From positions 1 to 64,000 of the forward strand of contig CAZBGR010000001.1 in NCBI GenBank assembly GCA_964491535.1: a DNA stretch of 64,000 bases, read 5' to 3'. The position numbers and the translations under genes are program-made. Under the pieces are notes generated by a model. The model searched no databases. It was given only the letters and a program-made list of their open reading frames with translations, and was not told where the DNA came from. Source of the DNA: CAZBGR01 sp964491535 (GTDB lineage Bacteria; Bacillota_I; Bacilli_A; RF39; UBA660). This document shows positions 44,253 to 53,910 of the stretch, piece after piece (position 1 is the first letter of the stretch; each line of letters starts with the position of its first letter).

Positions 44253-44741
44253 TTACATTAATTTTAATGATAACTTTAAAAGATCATTGACTTTATCATT
44301 ATAAATAATATTACTATTTTCTAATAAAAAGTTATATGCTTTATCATCAATTTCATCTTTTAATTCAATATAATATTGATGATGATAATAAATGTTTTTA
44401 ATATTATCCTTTAAGGTATCTAAAATAAAATAATCATCAATTTCATATAAAAAAAGGTCATCTAAATTAATGGTTATTTTCATATCAACTTTATTACCCC
44501 CGATACTAAAATACTCATTACATAATTTATCAACTTCAATTATAATTCCATAAATAGAATTTTCATGAACCTTCACATTATAATATCCTTCAATCTCTAA
44601 ATGATAAACCTTATTTAAACTTCTAAATAATTTTTTAAAATATTCTTCAACACTTTTCTTATAATTAAGTTTTAAGTCTTTAAGATGATACTTATTTAAA
44701 TAAATAATAAAATTATCATTAGTTACATATTCTATTTTCAC
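44253..44741 (-). CDS. Hypothetical protein between der and ysxC
   Basis: 162 residues from a GTG with AGGGTGAAG upstream. The start MKIEYVTNDNFIIYLNKY and the two-part layout (N-terminal strand-helix, C-terminal strand region with DIDDYFILDTLK-like text) weakly recall the MecA adaptor family, but similarity is too slight to assign. Acidic, soluble. Confidence 0.55.
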   Translation of the reverse strand: MKIEYVTNDNFIIYLNKYHLKDLKLNYKKSVEEYFKKLFRSLNKVYHLEIEGYYNVKVHENSIYGIIIEVDKLCNEYFSIGGNKVDMKITINLDDLFLYEIDDYFILDTLKDNIKNIYYHHQYYIELKDEIDDKAYNFLLENSNIIYNDKVNDLLKLSLKLM

Positions 44742-44794
44742 ATCTTCACCCTAAATTAGTTTATGAAAACTAAATAGGAGCGTTAATGTTAATC

Positions 44795-45394
44795 TTAATC
44801 AATATCAATAAAATCAAGATACTTTTCAATTACTTCGTGAGTTTCCTTTTTGCCATCTCTAGTAATATTAGAAAATAAAATTAAATTATCTCCAATTACT
44901 AAATCTAAAGTATCTGCTATTAAATTTTTTTGTTTTTCTCGATGATTAGGATTAACCTTATCAATTTTAGTAGCAATAATAGTTACTTTTTTTTCATAAT
45001 ATTTTAAAAAGTTATACATTAACAAATCATCTTCAGTTGGTTTATGCCTAAAATCAATAATCATAAAAACTTCTTTTAAATTAGAACGATTAACTAAATA
45101 TTCCTCTATCATTAGCCCTAATTTTTTTTGTTTCTTTTTATTAGTACTAGCATAACCATACCCGGGGGCATCTACTAAATAAAAATCATTATTTATTAAA
45201 TAAAAATTTAAAGTTTGAGTTCGACCAGGTTTAGATGAAGTCCGAGCATAATTCTTACGATTAATTAGAGTATTAATAAAACTACTTTTACCCACATTAC
45301 TTCTTCCTACTAATAAAAATTCTGGTTTATTATCTATTGGATATTGGCTAACTCGAACAGCACTGATGGATAAATTAACATTACTTATTTTCAC
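44795..45394 (-). CDS. ysxC: Ribosome biogenesis GTP-binding protein YsxC
   Basis: 199 residues with GRSNVGKSSFIN, RTSSKPGRTQTLNFY, DAPGYG and TKIDK. It acts late in 50S assembly. GTG start behind AAGGAGG; the start overlaps the nrnA stop by 14 bases. The usual lon and clpX neighbours are missing. Confidence 0.96.
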   Translation of the reverse strand: MKISNVNLSISAVRVSQYPIDNKPEFLLVGRSNVGKSSFINTLINRKNYARTSSKPGRTQTLNFYLINNDFYLVDAPGYGYASTNKKKQKKLGLMIEEYLVNRSNLKEVFMIIDFRHKPTEDDLLMYNFLKYYEKKVTIIATKIDKVNPNHREKQKNLIADTLDLVIGDNLILFSNITRDGKKETHEVIEKYLDFIDID

Positions 45395-46376
45395 TTTTTC
45401 CTCCTTTAATTATCTTATTCTCTATTTGATATTTTTTGCTTAAATTATCTAAAGCTTTAATTAACGCTAAAGCTTCATCAAGGGTATTAACTCTTGCCCC
45501 ACTAGCGTATTTATGTCCTCCGCCATTATATTGTTCTGCTAACTGATTAATAATAGGACCCCTTGAACGAATATTAATCCTAAAGGTTTTTAATTTTAGA
45601 TCTTCAGAAACAGCTAACCAAATATAAAGTTCTTTAACATGACTAAAATAACTAATTAAATTACCCGCACTAGCAGCATCAACTTTATACTTTTTAATAA
45701 GCTCAGCTGTTAAAATTATATAACCTACTCCATATTCAGTAATAATCATCTCCGAGGCCATATAACCTTGTAATCTAATTTCATTTAAAGATCTTAAATA
45801 TAATTGATCATATAAAAATCCAATATTAATTTTCGTTTTATCAAGTAATTGTTTAGTTAAAGCAAAAGTTTTTACTGAGGTATAATCATAAAGAAATCTT
45901 TCTGTATCAGCTACTAAACCAAGGAATAATCGTTCAGCAGCATAGGTAGTCATTTTTAATTTGGATTTAAAAACTAATTCCATAATCATTTGACAAGTAC
46001 TAGAAGATAACGGATCAACCCATTCAATATCGGCAAATTTTTCCATTAAAGGATGATGATCTATTTTAATAACATAATCAAAATTAGTGGCTTTTACACC
46101 ATCAATTCTTCTTTGTTCAGGAGTATCAAAAACAATTAATAATGATGATTGATAATATTCTTCTTTCATCTTATCTAATTTACCAATAAATTTAAATTTA
46201 ATTGTTGGTGCTCCAACAGCATATACTTTTTTATTAGGAAATGTGTTTAAAATAATATCCCGAAAAGCAATTTGAGAACCTAAAGCATCAGGATCAGGAC
46301 CAATATGTCTAGCAATAACAATCGTTTTATATTTTTTAATCATTTTATATATATGGCGATATCGATTATAAAACAC
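45381..46376 (-). CDS. nrnA: DHH/DHHA1 phosphoesterase NrnA
   Basis: 331 residues. DHH motifs: DPDALGSQIA (about 25-34), VFDTPEQRR, KIDHHPLMEKF, and the DHHA1 motif GGGHKYASGAR near 287-297. NrnA degrades nanoRNA and 3'-phosphoadenosine phosphate. GTG start, with AAAGG seven bases upstream. Confidence 0.95.
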   Translation of the reverse strand: MFYNRYRHIYKMIKKYKTIVIARHIGPDPDALGSQIAFRDIILNTFPNKKVYAVGAPTIKFKFIGKLDKMKEEYYQSSLLIVFDTPEQRRIDGVKATNFDYVIKIDHHPLMEKFADIEWVDPLSSSTCQMIMELVFKSKLKMTTYAAERLFLGLVADTERFLYDYTSVKTFALTKQLLDKTKINIGFLYDQLYLRSLNEIRLQGYMASEMIITEYGVGYIILTAELIKKYKVDAASAGNLISYFSHVKELYIWLAVSEDLKLKTFRINIRSRGPIINQLAEQYNGGGHKYASGARVNTLDEALALIKALDNLSKKYQIENKIIKGGKSENK

Positions 46377-46460
46377 TTTATCAACCTTTCTATTTAGTTA
46401 AAACTTCTCCTTTATTATACAATAAAATAAGAAATATCACAAAAAATAAAATTTTTATAA

Positions 46461-46507
46461 AATATAAAAAAATAGGGTCTAAGCAAAAGAATTGTTTAGA
46501 CTCTATT
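46461..46507 (-). terminator. Terminator of the SASP gene
   Basis: AATAGAGTCTAAACAA pairs with TTGCTTAGACCCTATT (two G-U or mismatch positions) and a T-rich run follows. Confidence 0.85.
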
Positions 46508-46535
46508 ATATTTATGTCAATGCCTACTTTGACGA

Positions 46536-46763
46536 TTATTTACTTTGCAAATTTTGAGTATTTCCAAAAGAACCACCTAATTGTGCTTCACCCATTTGAA
46601 CTAAACGTCTCGTAATTTCACCACCAACAGTTCCATTAGCCCTAGAAGTTGAATCAGGACCTAAATTAACTCCAAATTCATTAGCTATTTCATTCTTCAT
46701 TTTGTCAATAGCTTGCTTTGCTCCCGGCACAACCATTTTATTACGGTTACTACCACTGTTCAT
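46536..46763 (-). CDS. Alpha/beta-type small acid-soluble spore protein
   Basis: 75 residues from MNSGSNR with AGGAGGTG upstream. Family stretches: PGAKQAIDKMKNEIANEFGV (with the GPR cleavage region) and SRANGTVGGEITRRLVQMGE. It coats and protects spore DNA and supplies amino acids in germination. Monocistronic with its own terminator. Confidence 0.97.
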   Translation of the reverse strand: MNSGSNRNKMVVPGAKQAIDKMKNEIANEFGVNLGPDSTSRANGTVGGEITRRLVQMGEAQLGGSFGNTQNLQSK

Positions 46764-46842
46764 CGTTTTTTCACCTCCTATACACTTATAGAATGTGATT
46801 TTTTTCCTTATATCATACATAAATAACGATGGTAATTAATCC

Positions 46843-48030
46843 CTATAACAAATGGTTATTTGAGCTATCAATTAAATCATTAAGATCATAGCTTTTTATT
46901 TTCTTTAGACAATCATTTATCATTTTTTGGTAATCAAATCTTTTTTCCAAACTTAAACATTTGTTAACCTCAGGATTAATAACTGGATGAGTTGGTACAA
47001 AGATAGTACAACAATCCTCAAAAGGTAAAATGCTTATTTCATATGTTCCTATTTCTTTAGCTATTTCAATAATTTCTAATTTATCAAAACAAGCTAAAGG
47101 TCTAATTATGGGAATATTGGTTACCCTATTAATAGCCTTCATACTAGTTAATGTTTGACTAGCTACTTGGCCAATAGATTCTCCATTAATAAGGGCATGA
47201 GCTTTTAATTTAGTAGCTAATCTATTACTAATTCGATACATCATTCTTCTCATAATAGTTATCATATAAGCTGAATCAACATGCTTATAAATAGCTTCTT
47301 GGATTTCAGTAAACAAAATAATATGTAATTTTATATTCAGAGTATATAAAGATAATTGTTTTACTAAAGACTTTACTTTATTTAAAGCCTCTAAACTAGT
47401 ATGTGGTGGAGAATCAAAATATAAACATTCTATTTCAACACCCCTTTTTAAACTTAAAAAACCAGCTACAGGTGAATCAATTCCACCACTTAACATTAAT
47501 AAGGCCTTACCTTGAATTGAAACCGGATAACCACCTAAACCTTCTATTTCTTTAAGATAAAGATAAGTCCCTTTGGATCTTATTTCAATAGTAAGAGTTA
47601 AATTGGGTTGATGAACATCAACTTTTTTATTCTTTAGATTTTGTAAAAGGTAACTACCAACTAAACAATTAACCTCCATGCTAGAATAATTAAATCTTTT
47701 ATCAGCCCTTTTAGTTGTTACTTTAAAAGTATTAAATGTTTCTGTTTCTAATAATTTTAAAGCATCCTTTTGGATAACTTCTAAATCAGAATCAATTTCA
47801 TAAGCAATTACTATCTTTAAAATACCAAAAACTTGTTTTAATTTATTTATGACAAGCTCAAGATTATCTTTATTTAATTTAATATACATTCTTGCTACAT
47901 TATAATAAATATCAACTTGATCATCTTTTAATTTTTCTTTTACATTTTGATATAATTTATCCAGAAAAAAATTAATATTTTTGTGTTTTGTATTTAATTC
48001 ACCATATTTTATAAAAATAATCTTATTCAT
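46843..48030 (-). CDS. thiI: tRNA 4-thiouridine synthase ThiI
   Basis: 395 residues with ferredoxin-like and THUMP domains, then the PP-loop ATPase motif LLMLSGGIDSPVAGFL (about 180). There is no C-terminal rhodanese domain, as in Bacillus, so it should take sulfur from the dedicated cysteine desulfurase encoded just upstream. It thiolates U8 of tRNA and may serve thiamine synthesis. Confidence 0.96.
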   Translation of the reverse strand: MNKIIFIKYGELNTKHKNINFFLDKLYQNVKEKLKDDQVDIYYNVARMYIKLNKDNLELVINKLKQVFGILKIVIAYEIDSDLEVIQKDALKLLETETFNTFKVTTKRADKRFNYSSMEVNCLVGSYLLQNLKNKKVDVHQPNLTLTIEIRSKGTYLYLKEIEGLGGYPVSIQGKALLMLSGGIDSPVAGFLSLKRGVEIECLYFDSPPHTSLEALNKVKSLVKQLSLYTLNIKLHIILFTEIQEAIYKHVDSAYMITIMRRMMYRISNRLATKLKAHALINGESIGQVASQTLTSMKAINRVTNIPIIRPLACFDKLEIIEIAKEIGTYEISILPFEDCCTIFVPTHPVINPEVNKCLSLEKRFDYQKMINDCLKKIKSYDLNDLIDSSNNHLL

Positions 48031-48035
48031 TATTA

Positions 48036-49172
48036 TTATTCCTTTTCTTTTAAATTTAATGCTTGATAAATGTTGTTAAAAACTTCTAAAAATTTTTTTA
48101 TTTCTTGATCAGTAGTTAAATAAGATAAACTTATTCTAATTGATGTTTTGGCAATTAATTCGTTTTTAGTTAAAGTTAATAAAGGTATTGAGGGTTGTTT
48201 AATATCTAAGCAAGCACTTTTAGTTGATACAAATATATTTTCATCTGATAAAGCATTAACTAAAGTTGAAGGTTTAATAGTTAAAAGACTGATATTTAAA
48301 ATATGAGGAATAGATTGATTAGTACTATTAATAACTAAATTGTTAATTTTTAAAAAAGATGATTTTATTTTATTATTTAATTTATTTACTAATTGATATT
48401 GATAATCAATATTTTCTAAACTTAAACGTAATGCCTTACTTAATGAAACAATTAACGGTAATGATGGTGTTCCACTGCGATAAAGGTTTATACTTTGTCC
48501 TCCATGACATAATGGTTCTAATTTTATTTTTTCCTTACAAATTAAACAACCAATTCCTTTTAAACCATAAAACTTATGAGCTGAAAAAGTTACTAAATCA
48601 ATATTATTTAAATTCACTTTTATTTTCCCAAGAGCTTGAGTAGCATCAACATGGAAAATAACTTTGGGATATTTCTTTAATAATAAAGCTATTTCTTCAA
48701 TTGGTTGCTTAATTCCTAACTCACTATCAACATAACAAATAGATATCAAAATAGTATCATTATTAATTAAACTTTTTAAATGATTAATATCAATTAAGCC
48801 ATTAGTTAAAAGATTAACATATGAAACCTGATAACCTTTAGTTTTTAAATAATCTAAAGGAGCTTTAACTGATGAATGTTCTAAATTAGTCGTTATAATA
48901 TGATTCCCTCTTTTTTGATAAAACTTTAAGACTCCTTTAATTGCTAAATTATTAGCTTCAGTAGCTCCACTAGTATAGATTATTTCATTAGCTTTTACTT
49001 TTAGAAGATTAGCTATTTGATTAGTAGCTTCATTTATTAATTCTTTAGCTTCTATTCCTAAACGATGATGAGAATTAGGATTACCTATATAATTATTACA
49101 AGCCTTATTAAATGAATCTAAAACCTTAGGATTAACTGGCGTAGTTGCACTATAATCTAAATAAATCATCAT
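48036..49172 (-). CDS. Cysteine desulfurase paired with ThiI (NifS/IscS family)
   Basis: About 378 residues, PLP-dependent class V. YLDYSATTPV at the start, SAHKFYGLKGIGCLI with the PLP Lys, and the Cys loop STKSACLD (about 325-332). It provides persulfide sulfur to ThiI; the two genes are five bases apart, like nifZ-thiI in Bacillus. The start is one of two consecutive ATG codons after AGGTGATA. Confidence 0.95.
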   Translation of the reverse strand: MMIYLDYSATTPVNPKVLDSFNKACNNYIGNPNSHHRLGIEAKELINEATNQIANLLKVKANEIIYTSGATEANNLAIKGVLKFYQKRGNHIITTNLEHSSVKAPLDYLKTKGYQVSYVNLLTNGLIDINHLKSLINNDTILISICYVDSELGIKQPIEEIALLLKKYPKVIFHVDATQALGKIKVNLNNIDLVTFSAHKFYGLKGIGCLICKEKIKLEPLCHGGQSINLYRSGTPSLPLIVSLSKALRLSLENIDYQYQLVNKLNNKIKSSFLKINNLVINSTNQSIPHILNISLLTIKPSTLVNALSDENIFVSTKSACLDIKQPSIPLLTLTKNELIAKTSIRISLSYLTTDQEIKKFLEVFNNIYQALNLKEKE

Positions 49173-49196
49173 TATCACCTATTTAAAATTATAACA

Positions 49197-49228
49197 TAAA
49201 AAAAAGGCTTGTTTAGCCTTTTTTTTAA
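49197..49228 (-). terminator. Terminator after the coiled-coil gene
   Basis: AAAAAGGCT-TGTTT... on the plus strand pairs as AAAAAGGCT/AGCCTTTTT with a T run on the minus strand, six bases past the stop. Confidence 0.85.
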
Positions 49229-49233
49229 AATCA

Positions 49234-50654
49234 TTATTTCCTTTTAGTATAACTCTGAGTTGAATTTAACTGTTGTTCCATATCAATGTTACCTAAAGCT
49301 TTAACCTCGTTTTCTAACAAATTAAGAAGTTGATTTAATCTTTCTTGTCCTTGTTTTAAATTTTGATTTTCTTGTTCTAATCTTTGTCGTTCAACATCTA
49401 ATTTAGCCTGTTCTGAAGCAAGAACACGCTTTGCAATATCGATAGTTCTTTGTTGATTATCTAATTTTTCTTTAGAAACACCTAAATCTTTTACCTCATT
49501 TATTTCCTTTTTTAAATTTTCGTTTTCTGACGAAATTTTCTTTGCTCCTTCAATAAAATTAGAAATAATACTTTGAATTTCATCTGCTCTTCTATTAAGA
49601 TCTTCATAATTAACGAAACTGCCTTTATTAGGACTAGAAGTTTGCTTCAATTCATTATCTAATTGTGTCACTGCTCGATAATCGCTAATTTTATATCCAG
49701 CCTTTTCTTCAACTATAGGAGTATTTGTTCTATAACTAGGAGGAAGAATAATGGTTGGATTCTTTTTGGTTTCCTTTTGACGATTAAATTCAGCATTTTC
49801 TTTTAAAGCTTCTTGATGTANNNNNNNNNNNNNNNNNNNNNNNNNNNNNNNNNNNNNNNNNNNNNNNNNNNNNNNNNNNNNNNNNNNNNNNNNNNNNNNN
49901 NNNNNNNNNNNNNNNNNNNNTCTCTTTCTGCTACTTCCTTTTGACGATCCATTTCAGCATTTTCTTTTAAAGCTTCTTGATGTAATCTATCTCTTTCTGC
50001 TACTTCCTTTTGACGATCCATTTCAGCATTTTCTTTTAAAGCTTCTTGATGTAATCTATCTCTTTCTGCTATTTCTTGTTGAGAATTAATTTCAGCATTC
50101 GAGCCACCAGAACCAACTCCTCTTAATTCAGCATCTAATCTATTTACTTCCTCTCTTATCATCCCACCCGCCGTCTTAGCAAATGCTCGATCTTCTTGTT
50201 TTCTCTTATATTTACGTAAAGTATTCCCCAAAGCAAACTTTGGATTTAATTGCCTTTGAAGTTTAAATCTTTTCTTTTCAAGGATAGCTAAAATATCCTC
50301 TATTCTCTCTTTTATTAATTCAAATCTTCTTTCACTCATTATTCCTTGAGCTTTATATTCTTCAATTTCCCTTAAACGATCTTCCGCTTTTTTTTGTTGC
50401 TCATTTATAATATTAATTTCTGTTGATAATCTTTGTTCTTTGTCTTCTCTACGTTTTATAATATTATCAGTAAATTTTTTTATTCCCTCTTTAGCTGCTT
50501 TAAAAGTTGTTTTTACTTTTTTAGCACCTTTTAAAACAACTTTAACCGTTACATCTTTTAATCGTTCATATTCTTGAATAATATCTCTTAATTCAACTTC
50601 ACTATGCCTATCTCCAAATATTTCTTTTAGAATTTCAAATGTTTTTCCCGTCAT
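49234..50654 (-). CDS. Coiled-coil protein with 23-residue repeats, interrupted by an assembly gap
   Basis: One gene that the 100-N block splits in two. The N-terminal part (from ATG at 50654, GGGAGG upstream) is helical and basic: an N-terminal helix bundle, a charged coiled coil about 70-150, then identical 23-residue repeats (AERDRLHQEALKENAEMDRQ...). Past the gap the same frame resumes within a repeat (HQEALKENAEFNRQKETKKN), passes through PTIILPPSYRTNTPIVEEK without a stop and continues into the coiled coil that ends at 49234. The GTG at 49671 is therefore internal. No membrane segment. Function unknown; a structural or scaffold role is a guess. Confidence 0.75.
49787..50075 (-). repeat. 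69-bp tandem coding repeat with gap
   Basis: Two adjacent copies (49921-49989 and 49990-50058) are identical base for base. Part of a third copy starts at 50059 and diverges, and the end of another is seen at 49787-49820 beyond the gap. Each unit codes for 23 residues. Confidence 0.92.
49821..49920. other. Assembly gap (100 N) inside the repeat array
   Basis: The flanks are in the same repeat unit. To keep repeat phase and frame the missing length must be 5 bases plus a multiple of 69, which 100 is not, so the N count is only a placeholder. Confidence 0.9.
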
Positions 50655-50669
50655 TCCTATAACCTCCCA

Positions 50670-50969
50670 TTACTGTTCTTGCTCAATTTTTGTCATCGCT
50701 TGAGCCATAGCTTTCATTATTTCTTTTAATCTGGTCCATTCTTCATCAGATTCAACATCTTCAAAAGTATACATACCATCTTTTTCAACTAAAACAGAAA
50801 CATATAAAGTTAACATATTGTTTTCATCTTTTTCATTAAAAGTATATATTATATATTCTTTATTAAACTCGGGTAATTTTAAATCAGTTATTACCTCTGC
50901 TTCCCTCTCTTGTCCATTTTGATCTATTACAGTAATAGTATCTTTTTTTAAGCCTTGATTTTCATTCAT
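50670..50969 (-). CDS. DUF1292 family protein
   Basis: 99 residues from MNENQG, with GAGGCGG upstream. Family pattern: TITVIDQNGQEREAEVI, EYIIYTFNEKDENN, LYVSVLVEKDG and SDEEWTRLKEIM. Small acidic cytoplasmic proteins of unknown function, common in Firmicutes near yrrL/yrzB. It lies between yutD and the coiled-coil gene. Confidence 0.85.
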   Translation of the reverse strand: MNENQGLKKDTITVIDQNGQEREAEVITDLKLPEFNKEYIIYTFNEKDENNMLTLYVSVLVEKDGMYTFEDVESDEEWTRLKEIMKAMAQAMTKIEQEQ

Positions 50970-51024
50970 CACATCCGCCTCTTTCATTTATTCTTTTCCT
51001 TACTTAAAATTATATCATATAATG

Positions 51025-51309
51025 TTATTTTTTGTATACCTTTTTTATCAAAAAATATCGACAACCATAAGCACAATTCTTTTTTAAATAATTATCCAAA
51101 AATTTTATGTTATTTAATTTTTTAACCTGTCTATTATATTCGTTATAAAATCCCTTTAATCTAAGCTTATTGTAAGCCCAATCACCAACAATATAATCAT
51201 AGTCATTAAAATAATCAGTTAATTTATTTTTTACTTCTTCCAAATCAAACCCATCTTTAACGTTGTCAAGTACTTGATATTGTTTGTCATTAATGTTTAC
51301 ATACTCCAT
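51025..51309 (-). CDS. yutD: YutD-like protein
   Basis: 94 residues with the YutD signature DYIVGDWAYNKLRLKGFY (about 38-56) and a Cys-containing C-terminus (NCAYGCRYFLIK). Function unknown. AAGGAG precedes ATG; start follows the preceding stop by one base. Confidence 0.88.
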   Translation of the reverse strand: MEYVNINDKQYQVLDNVKDGFDLEEVKNKLTDYFNDYDYIVGDWAYNKLRLKGFYNEYNRQVKKLNNIKFLDNYLKKNCAYGCRYFLIKKVYKK

Positions 51310-51310
51310 T

Positions 51311-53032
51311 TTAATACTCCTTACTATAAACCTCAGCCTGATTCTTATATCTTTCTAAACTAGAATATGATAACCAAGTCATATAGCCACCATCTAACCC
51401 AGCATCAAATAAAGCCTGTATCTGCCCTTTAATTTCCTTAACTCCATATTCAAAACCACCCTTATGTTTATAATCAGGTACATCATAAGTTTGAATCCAA
51501 GTTCTAACAATAGCGGGAGAAGGAATTTCAGTTTGCCTTTTAACAACATAATTACTTGCCCAATGATAAACTAACTCATAAGGAACAGTCCAAACCGGTT
51601 CTTTAAAACCAAACTCATATTTATTAAAATGATCAGGATATGGCATCCCGCTAACCACATCAACTACATTAGAAATGGCCGGCCAATACTGTCCATAAGC
51701 AGTTACATAAGTATAGGCTGATTCGCCAAATAAATCCGCCGATATATAAGTATTTAATTTATGTAATTCATCAGCAGCATAACGAAAAAAGCCTTGAATA
51801 GCAGCTGCTTTTTCTTCGTTATAATTGTTCCCAAAAAGCATTAACCCTTCCTTTTCAGCTGAAATAGTTCGATCAGGAAACCTTACATAATCAAATTGAA
51901 TTTCATTAAAACCCATTTCCTTAACGGCTTCTTTCGCTAAAGCGACATTGAATTCCCAAACTTTACGTTGATATGGACTAGGCCAATAAGTATTAGAATG
52001 TAAATAAGGTTTATTAGTTCTACTATCTAAAATAGCAATATCTTCATTATCAAGAACATAATATTTATCCTTAAAAACAGTTATCCGTCCAATAACATAA
52101 AAACCGGCCACTCTTAATTTTTTTATGGCTGTTTGATAATTTTCAAAAGTATTATTAGCATATTTATAATTAGTTGGCGAATATTGTTCAAATACTTTTG
52201 ATTTATAAGCTGGGGATTCATTATCCTTAATATCAACGACAAAAGCATTTATCTTAGTTGTTTTAGCATAATCAATATAAGCATCAACATTTGAAATTAC
52301 ATTCCGACCACTATTTAAATATAATGCATAAACCTTTTCAGGCATAAGATTATCATCAAAAACAGGTTTAATAACCGGATAATAATCAAGATTGCCAGCA
52401 TCACCTCCACCATAACGATTCCCTCTTTGTTGATGAACTTGATAATATTTTTCCACTTCATAACGAGCGAGCGAATCTTCCTCATCTAAAACAATATATT
52501 TTCCATAAATATGACCTTGATAAGAATCGTTTTTCACTTGATAAGCATCTACATAACCCTCATCATCAATAAAATTAAAAGCCATTACCTCCCATTTAGT
52601 TCCTTTAAGAGCTACCCCTTCAATAGTCCCCTCTTCTAAATCACGATAAATAATAGTTGGGGTTCTGACAAAAAGATATTGTTCTTTTATAGCATCCTTT
52701 TTTTCACTAACTAAATTATCCTTTTTAAGATAATAAATCTTTTTTTGATATTTAATTGTTTGATAAGTTATCTTGTCATTAATAATTGTTTTCTTATAAA
52801 CATCGACCTGTTGACCCCTTACTATTTTCCCCACTTCTTCAAATTGATCATTATATAAAGAAACTTTAGCTTGATCACTTGCCACATACATTTTAACTAA
52901 AGATCGATATTTAAAAACATTAATTTTATTAAAATTTAAACCTATAGCTACCAAAATAATTAAACCAATTATAAAAGATATTATTAAACGTCTCTTTTTT
53001 TTACTAATATTTTTTTTAGTTCTTCTTTTCAT
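51311..53032 (-). CDS. Putative glycoside hydrolase-like protein (DUF4015)
   Basis: 573 residues: basic N-terminus, membrane helix (about 15-33), an SH3-like beta region (about 45-180), and a TIM-barrel domain (about 210-560). Family stretches are VYALYLNSGRNV, NAFVVDIKDN, EMGFNEIQFDYVRFPD and SADLFGE, which resemble active-site strands of glycosidases. Likely acts on an extracellular or cell-wall polymer; substrate is not known. Confidence 0.85.
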   Translation of the reverse strand: MKRRTKKNISKKKRRLIISFIIGLIILVAIGLNFNKINVFKYRSLVKMYVASDQAKVSLYNDQFEEVGKIVRGQQVDVYKKTIINDKITYQTIKYQKKIYYLKKDNLVSEKKDAIKEQYLFVRTPTIIYRDLEEGTIEGVALKGTKWEVMAFNFIDDEGYVDAYQVKNDSYQGHIYGKYIVLDEEDSLARYEVEKYYQVHQQRGNRYGGGDAGNLDYYPVIKPVFDDNLMPEKVYALYLNSGRNVISNVDAYIDYAKTTKINAFVVDIKDNESPAYKSKVFEQYSPTNYKYANNTFENYQTAIKKLRVAGFYVIGRITVFKDKYYVLDNEDIAILDSRTNKPYLHSNTYWPSPYQRKVWEFNVALAKEAVKEMGFNEIQFDYVRFPDRTISAEKEGLMLFGNNYNEEKAAAIQGFFRYAADELHKLNTYISADLFGESAYTYVTAYGQYWPAISNVVDVVSGMPYPDHFNKYEFGFKEPVWTVPYELVYHWASNYVVKRQTEIPSPAIVRTWIQTYDVPDYKHKGGFEYGVKEIKGQIQALFDAGLDGGYMTWLSYSSLERYKNQAEVYSKEY

Positions 53033-53151
53033 AATTAAACATCACCTTATTTTAAATATTACTTATTATTTATTACTTCTAGTCATCATGCTATTAATAA
53101 TACCATCAAATAACGCATTCTTTGTCGAAAAAGAGCACTTATCCATTTTTA

Positions 53152-53664
53152 TTAAGGCATTAAAACTGATAAAATAGATTCCTTTTCATCTAAATATAAA
53201 ATGTTTTGACCATCCTTTATTTTAATTAAGGTTGGGGCTTGAACCTTTAATTTTGAAGCATCATTTGCTAGTTCATTACTTTCTTCAGCTAAACAAAAAG
53301 CATTAAACTCCTTATCTAAATCCACCTTATATAAAGGAAGATACTCATTCTTTTCCTTGAAACGATCACTTACATAATCATATAATATTGTTTCATAATT
53401 ATCAAAATGATAAAAAATAACATAATATTCCTTTTCCATTTGATTAAATGTTTCACCCGCTAATATTTCTTGATATTGAATAACAGCTTCAATATTATCG
53501 TTATTTTCTTTTACTTTTCTATTTACAATAAAACTAGTAATTAAATAAAAGATAACTAATACTAAAACGACCCCGCAAGATATTTTAATTATATTATCTA
53601 CTTGATCTACTTTCGGCAAATCAATTTTTGTTTTAGTAGCTCTTCTTCTTTGTCGGTTAGCCAA
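53152..53664 (-). CDS. Membrane-anchored thioredoxin-like protein without CxxC
   Basis: 170 residues from a TTG with AAAGGAG upstream. A basic start and one membrane helix (about 28-48) lead to a domain with a thioredoxin-like layout: YYVIFYHFDNYETILYDYV, a strand LPLYKVDLD, and QAPTLIKIKDGQ with a cis-Pro position. The CxxC active site is replaced, so it is not a disulfide oxidoreductase of the usual kind. Confidence 0.6.
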   Translation of the reverse strand: MANRQRRRATKTKIDLPKVDQVDNIIKISCGVVLVLVIFYLITSFIVNRKVKENNDNIEAVIQYQEILAGETFNQMEKEYYVIFYHFDNYETILYDYVSDRFKEKNEYLPLYKVDLDKEFNAFCLAEESNELANDASKLKVQAPTLIKIKDGQNILYLDEKESILSVLMP

Positions 53665-53755
53665 AAAAATCAGCTCCTTTCGTAATTAATTAAATTCATT
53701 TTTATTATACCATATTTTGAATGGCTAATCATTTTAATTTGAGTCTAAATATTAA

Positions 53756-53800
53756 AAATAAAATAAGATGACCTACCCTTAAAATCATCTTATTTTATTT
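53756..53800 (-). terminator. Strong terminator downstream of fic
   Basis: AAATAAAATAAGATGA and its exact complement form a 16-bp stem around a 13-base loop, T-rich on both sides. Confidence 0.8.
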
Positions 53801-53811
53801 TAAAACTCTTC

Positions 53812-53903
53812 ATAAAAAACATAATAATTTTTGATTCCTTCAAAAACCTTTTATCTTTATTTTTAAAACTTCTAACAAGTTTTAAATTTTTTTATTAATT
53901 ATT
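53812..53903 (-). pseudogene. Decayed fragment of the LolA-like lipoprotein gene
   Basis: This stretch aligns with the inside of the intact gene at about 55433-55534: both share ACATAATAATT, CTTCAAAAACCTTTT and AATTATT blocks in the same order at roughly three quarters identity. It has stops and shifts in frame. It lies just downstream of fic. Confidence 0.65.
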
Positions 53904-53910
53904 CGATGGT

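Noticed and set aside
44253..44741. Assignment as MecA adaptor
   Set aside because: Only the first residues resemble MecA; the rest does not align, so it was left as hypothetical.
49234..49671. Separate gene starting at GTG 49671
   Set aside because: The frame is open upstream to the gap and in phase with the repeats, and no ribosome site precedes the GTG.
49803..49820. Apparent C-terminus YIKKL of the first half of the coiled-coil gene
   Set aside because: It arises only because 100 N shifts the frame. In the repeat frame the sequence continues without a stop into the downstream half.
49921..50058. CRISPR-like array
   Set aside because: The repeats are directly adjacent, 69 bp, coding, and have no spacers or cas genes.
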